The notes below the pieces were generated by a model. The model saw only the letters and a program-made list of their open reading frames with translations. It was not told where the DNA came from and searched no databases. Below are positions 62,191 through 64,000 of a stretch of 64,000 bases of DNA, one piece after another. The position numbers and the translations under genes are program-made. Position 1 is the first letter of the stretch, and each line of letters opens with the position of its first letter. The stretch comes from Paraburkholderia terricola (GTDB taxonomy: Bacteria; Pseudomonadota; Gammaproteobacteria; Burkholderiales; Burkholderiaceae): NCBI RefSeq assembly GCF_900142195.1, contig NZ_FRAB01000011.1, positions 62,001-126,000 on the forward strand, read 5' to 3'.

Positions 62191-62970
62191 TTATTGCGCG
62201 GCTTTCGCAGCGGCAATGATCGTGTCGGCGACTGCCTTCGGCTGGCTGACCATCGCGACGTGGCTCGCATCGACCATCGTGACGTGCGCGCCGATGGTCT
62301 TCGCCATGCTCCGTTGCAGGTTCGGATCGATCATCCGGTCCTGACCGGCCACCACGAAGTAGGACGGCTTGTCGTGCCACGCCGCCGTCGTGACCTTCTG
62401 GCCGATACATGCGGCAGCCCACGGCCCTTGCGTTGCCGCAATCACACGCCGTTGCGGCAAAGGCACGTCCTGAGCGAAATCTTCCAGCACCGCCTTGGTC
62501 GACAGCGTCAGATTGCCGGCCGAGTCCTTCTGCAGTTCGCTGGCCCATGCGGGCGCCGGCTTGCCTTTCGTCACGTCGTCGATGGATTGGCCGCTGTCGG
62601 GCGCGAACGCGGCTACATAGACGAGGTTCTTCACCTTGTCGTCGTTGCCGGCTTCGCTGATCACGACGCCCGCCCACGAGTGGCCGACCAGAACGACCGG
62701 GCCGGTCTGCTGGTCGATCACGCGTTTCGTCGCGGCAACGTCGTCGGCCAGCGAACTCAGCGGGTTTTGAACCGCCACCACGTGAAGGCCGCGCGCTTCG
62801 AGCAACGGAATCACTTTCTCCCAACTGGAACCGTCGGCAAATGCGCCGTGCACCAGCACGACGTTCTTGCCCTTCAAATCCTGCGGCGGCGCCGCGTGCG
62901 AAGCCTGCAATGCGAACAGTCCACCGAGCAACAGCGCAGAACCGAGAAATTTCGTGAGAAGCGTGGTCAT
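62191..62970 (-). CDS. Exported alpha/beta hydrolase
   Basis: Alpha/beta hydrolase of 259 residues with a signal peptide (about 1-26, ending ASHAA). Family marks: VVLVHGAFADGSSWEKVIPLL, the nucleophile in VVLVGHSWAGVVISEA, FVVAGQDRMIDP and the His in VDASHVAMVSQP. This is the layout of the common periplasmic or secreted esterase-like hydrolases near salicylate/polyneuridine esterase relatives. The ATG at 62970 starts the signal peptide; the frame is open upstream. Substrate unknown. Confidence 0.88.
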   Translation of the reverse strand: MTTLLTKFLGSALLLGGLFALQASHAAPPQDLKGKNVVLVHGAFADGSSWEKVIPLLEARGLHVVAVQNPLSSLADDVAATKRVIDQQTGPVVLVGHSWAGVVISEAGNDDKVKNLVYVAAFAPDSGQSIDDVTKGKPAPAWASELQKDSAGNLTLSTKAVLEDFAQDVPLPQRRVIAATQGPWAAACIGQKVTTAAWHDKPSYFVVAGQDRMIDPNLQRSMAKTIGAHVTMVDASHVAMVSQPKAVADTIIAAAKAAQ

Positions 62971-63055
62971 GGGTATTTTTCGACTGAGTTTGAATGGGTT
63001 TTGAATCGACCATCCCCATGACGGCGCACTCGAACGCGCGCCGTCGTCATGGAGA

Positions 63056-63391
63056 TTACGAGTGCGCATAGATCGAACCGAGACCGACAACGGCTTGCTC
63101 CGGTGCCGACGTGTGGGTCATTGTCGAGCGCGCGCCAGCAGTCGAGCTGCCTTGTCCGGCGCCGCCATATGCCGCTGTCGCCGAATCTTTCTGCGCATTG
63201 ATACGCGCCTCGGCGGCTTCGATGTTCTGGGGATATTGGGTGTTGTCGCTGGCCGGGTTGTAGCCGGCCTTCTGAAGCTGGACCAGTTCCGCGCGCACGT
63301 CGGCACGCGTCAACGCGTGATTCGACTGGGCGAACGAAGCGACAGGAACGGCAACGAGCGCTGCCACCAACAGGGATTGAACGAGCTTCAT
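63056..63391 (-). CDS. DUF4148-family exported protein
   Basis: Small exported protein of 111 residues, a family abundant in Burkholderiaceae with unknown function. A signal peptide (MKLVQSLLVAALVAVPVASFAQ) precedes the typical LTRADVRAELVQLQKAGYNPASDNTQYPQNIEAAEARI segment. A GGAGA site precedes the ATG at 63391. It is on the same strand as the exported hydrolase downstream, 85 bases away. Confidence 0.87.
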   Translation of the reverse strand: MKLVQSLLVAALVAVPVASFAQSNHALTRADVRAELVQLQKAGYNPASDNTQYPQNIEAAEARINAQKDSATAAYGGAGQGSSTAGARSTMTHTSAPEQAVVGLGSIYAHS

Positions 63392-63664
63392 GAGTTTTCT
63401 CCAGAAAACGACGGCATTCAAAGGTCGGAAGTTCGGATGACAAGCGCGGAAGCCGAAACCTGCGCGCCGCCGTGTCACCGGACTTGAACGCAGTGTTGCG
63501 AATCAACCTTGCGTGTAGACATTTGAACCTGCCGACGTATCTGGAATGTTTTCGCCGACGCCTCCAATGCAAGCGTGTTTATCCCGGTACGGCCTGGATA
63601 CATTGCGGTACAAATCGGCCGCCATGCAGCGGACGATTGCCGACCCCAGCGCGTCGCATGTGAA

Positions 63665-64000
63665 TCAACCGGCTACCGGACTCAACTCGCTGAACGACGG
63701 CCCCAGCGGCCGGACACGCATGGCCGGATCGAGACGTTCCCACGGAAGATCGGCCGGATCGGCGGCCATCGGTCCGGGCGCTTTCGCCACCAGAATGGCC
63801 TCGGCGATAGCCTCGAAGTCCGCGCGAAAATGCACCGAACTCTTGTTCACGAGAATCTTCATGCGTTCGGGTTCGATGCCGGCCACGCGGAACAGGTTGC
63901 GATCGAACACCTGCATCTTCACCGAGCTCACGGCAATCCTCACGCCCTCGACGCGCAAACAGGCGACCGGTCCCAACTCGCCTTCCATCCCGTTGAGCAT
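63665..64000 (-). CDS. MlrC-like (M81 family) metallopeptidase, N-terminal part outside window
   Basis: C-terminal 111 residues of a protein whose gene starts beyond the right edge. The fragment matches the MlrC C-terminal domain of M81 peptidases: GPVACLRVEGVRIAVSSVKMQVFDRNLFRVAGIEPERMKILVNKSSVHFRADFEAIA, then PADLPWERL. The Met at the edge is internal. Family members degrade microcystin-type peptides or have unknown substrates. Confidence 0.8.
   Translation of the reverse strand: MLNGMEGELGPVACLRVEGVRIAVSSVKMQVFDRNLFRVAGIEPERMKILVNKSSVHFRADFEAIAEAILVAKAPGPMAADPADLPWERLDPAMRVRPLGPSFSELSPVAG

Noticed and set aside
61141..63021. 626-codon plus-strand frame across both alpha/beta hydrolases
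   Set aside because: It spans two clear minus-strand genes and the gap between them, and shows no domain.
1..64000. CRISPR arrays, tRNA or rRNA genes, insertion sequences, prophage or att sites
   Set aside because: No regularly spaced repeats, cloverleaf-like sequences, transposase or integrase frames were recognised on either strand.

Overview
The window reads as chromosomal DNA of a Burkholderia-group betaproteobacterium, most like Paraburkholderia. This is inferred from high GC with strong third-position bias, the pqiABC and DUF4148 genes, a Tad pilus cluster ending in a sigma-54 activator, and a dense mix of LysR regulators, ECF sigma factors and catabolic enzymes. No rRNA, tRNA, IS element, phage or CRISPR array was seen.

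Region 1 (1-17 kb): the end of a Tad pilus operon (tadA partial at the left edge, tadB, tadC) with a VpsR-like sigma-54 activator; the pqiABC envelope lipid-transport operon; a DUF3313 lipoprotein and a TetR regulator that share a near-identical operator; a compact arsR-ACR3-arsC-arsH operon behind a perfect palindrome; a SulP transporter; a histidine phosphatase; and a peroxiredoxin divergent from an AraC regulator.

Region 2 (17-32 kb): a Tim44-like membrane protein, a CBS-domain protein, a NhaR-like LysR regulator and an AI-2E-family transporter lead into the most interesting block. A homologue of cyanobacterial acyl-ACP reductase (21215-22441) is directly followed by a CqsS-like hybrid sensor kinase carrying a full H-D-D-HPt relay (22459-25011). 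Converging on it is an operon for a FIST (NosP-like) protein, a histidine kinase and a receiver-kinase hybrid. I propose a cell-cell signalling module in which an acyl-ACP reductase homologue takes the place of the usual CqsA/LqsA synthase, sited beside a candidate nitric-oxide-sensing pathway. Small stress-type genes follow (MEKHLA, GYD, UspA, a receiver and two proteins I do not recognise).

Region 3 (32-50 kb): ilvD; a lipoprotein with a duplicated His-rich domain; an ECF sigma/anti-sigma pair with a shared promoter motif in front of itself and of a Tat phosphoesterase-cupredoxin operon; an ECF41 sigma factor (SigJ) with its usual partner genes and a perfect ECF41 promoter; a HAD phosphatase; an 863-residue protein with four helical repeats and a C-terminal deaminase-like domain (candidate secreted effector); a short-chain dehydrogenase divergent from a LysR regulator; and an NnrU-like membrane protein.

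Region 4 (50-64 kb): a sugar-acid catabolic cluster: two paralogous beta-propellers at its ends, an MFS transporter, an amidohydrolase lactonase, a PdxA-family dehydrogenase, an aldehyde dehydrogenase, an enolase-superfamily dehydratase, a LysR regulator and an SMP-30 lactonase. No aldolase or kinase lies in the window. Two alpha/beta hydrolases, a DUF4148 protein and the C-terminal part of an MlrC-like (M81) protein, cut by the right edge, close the window.
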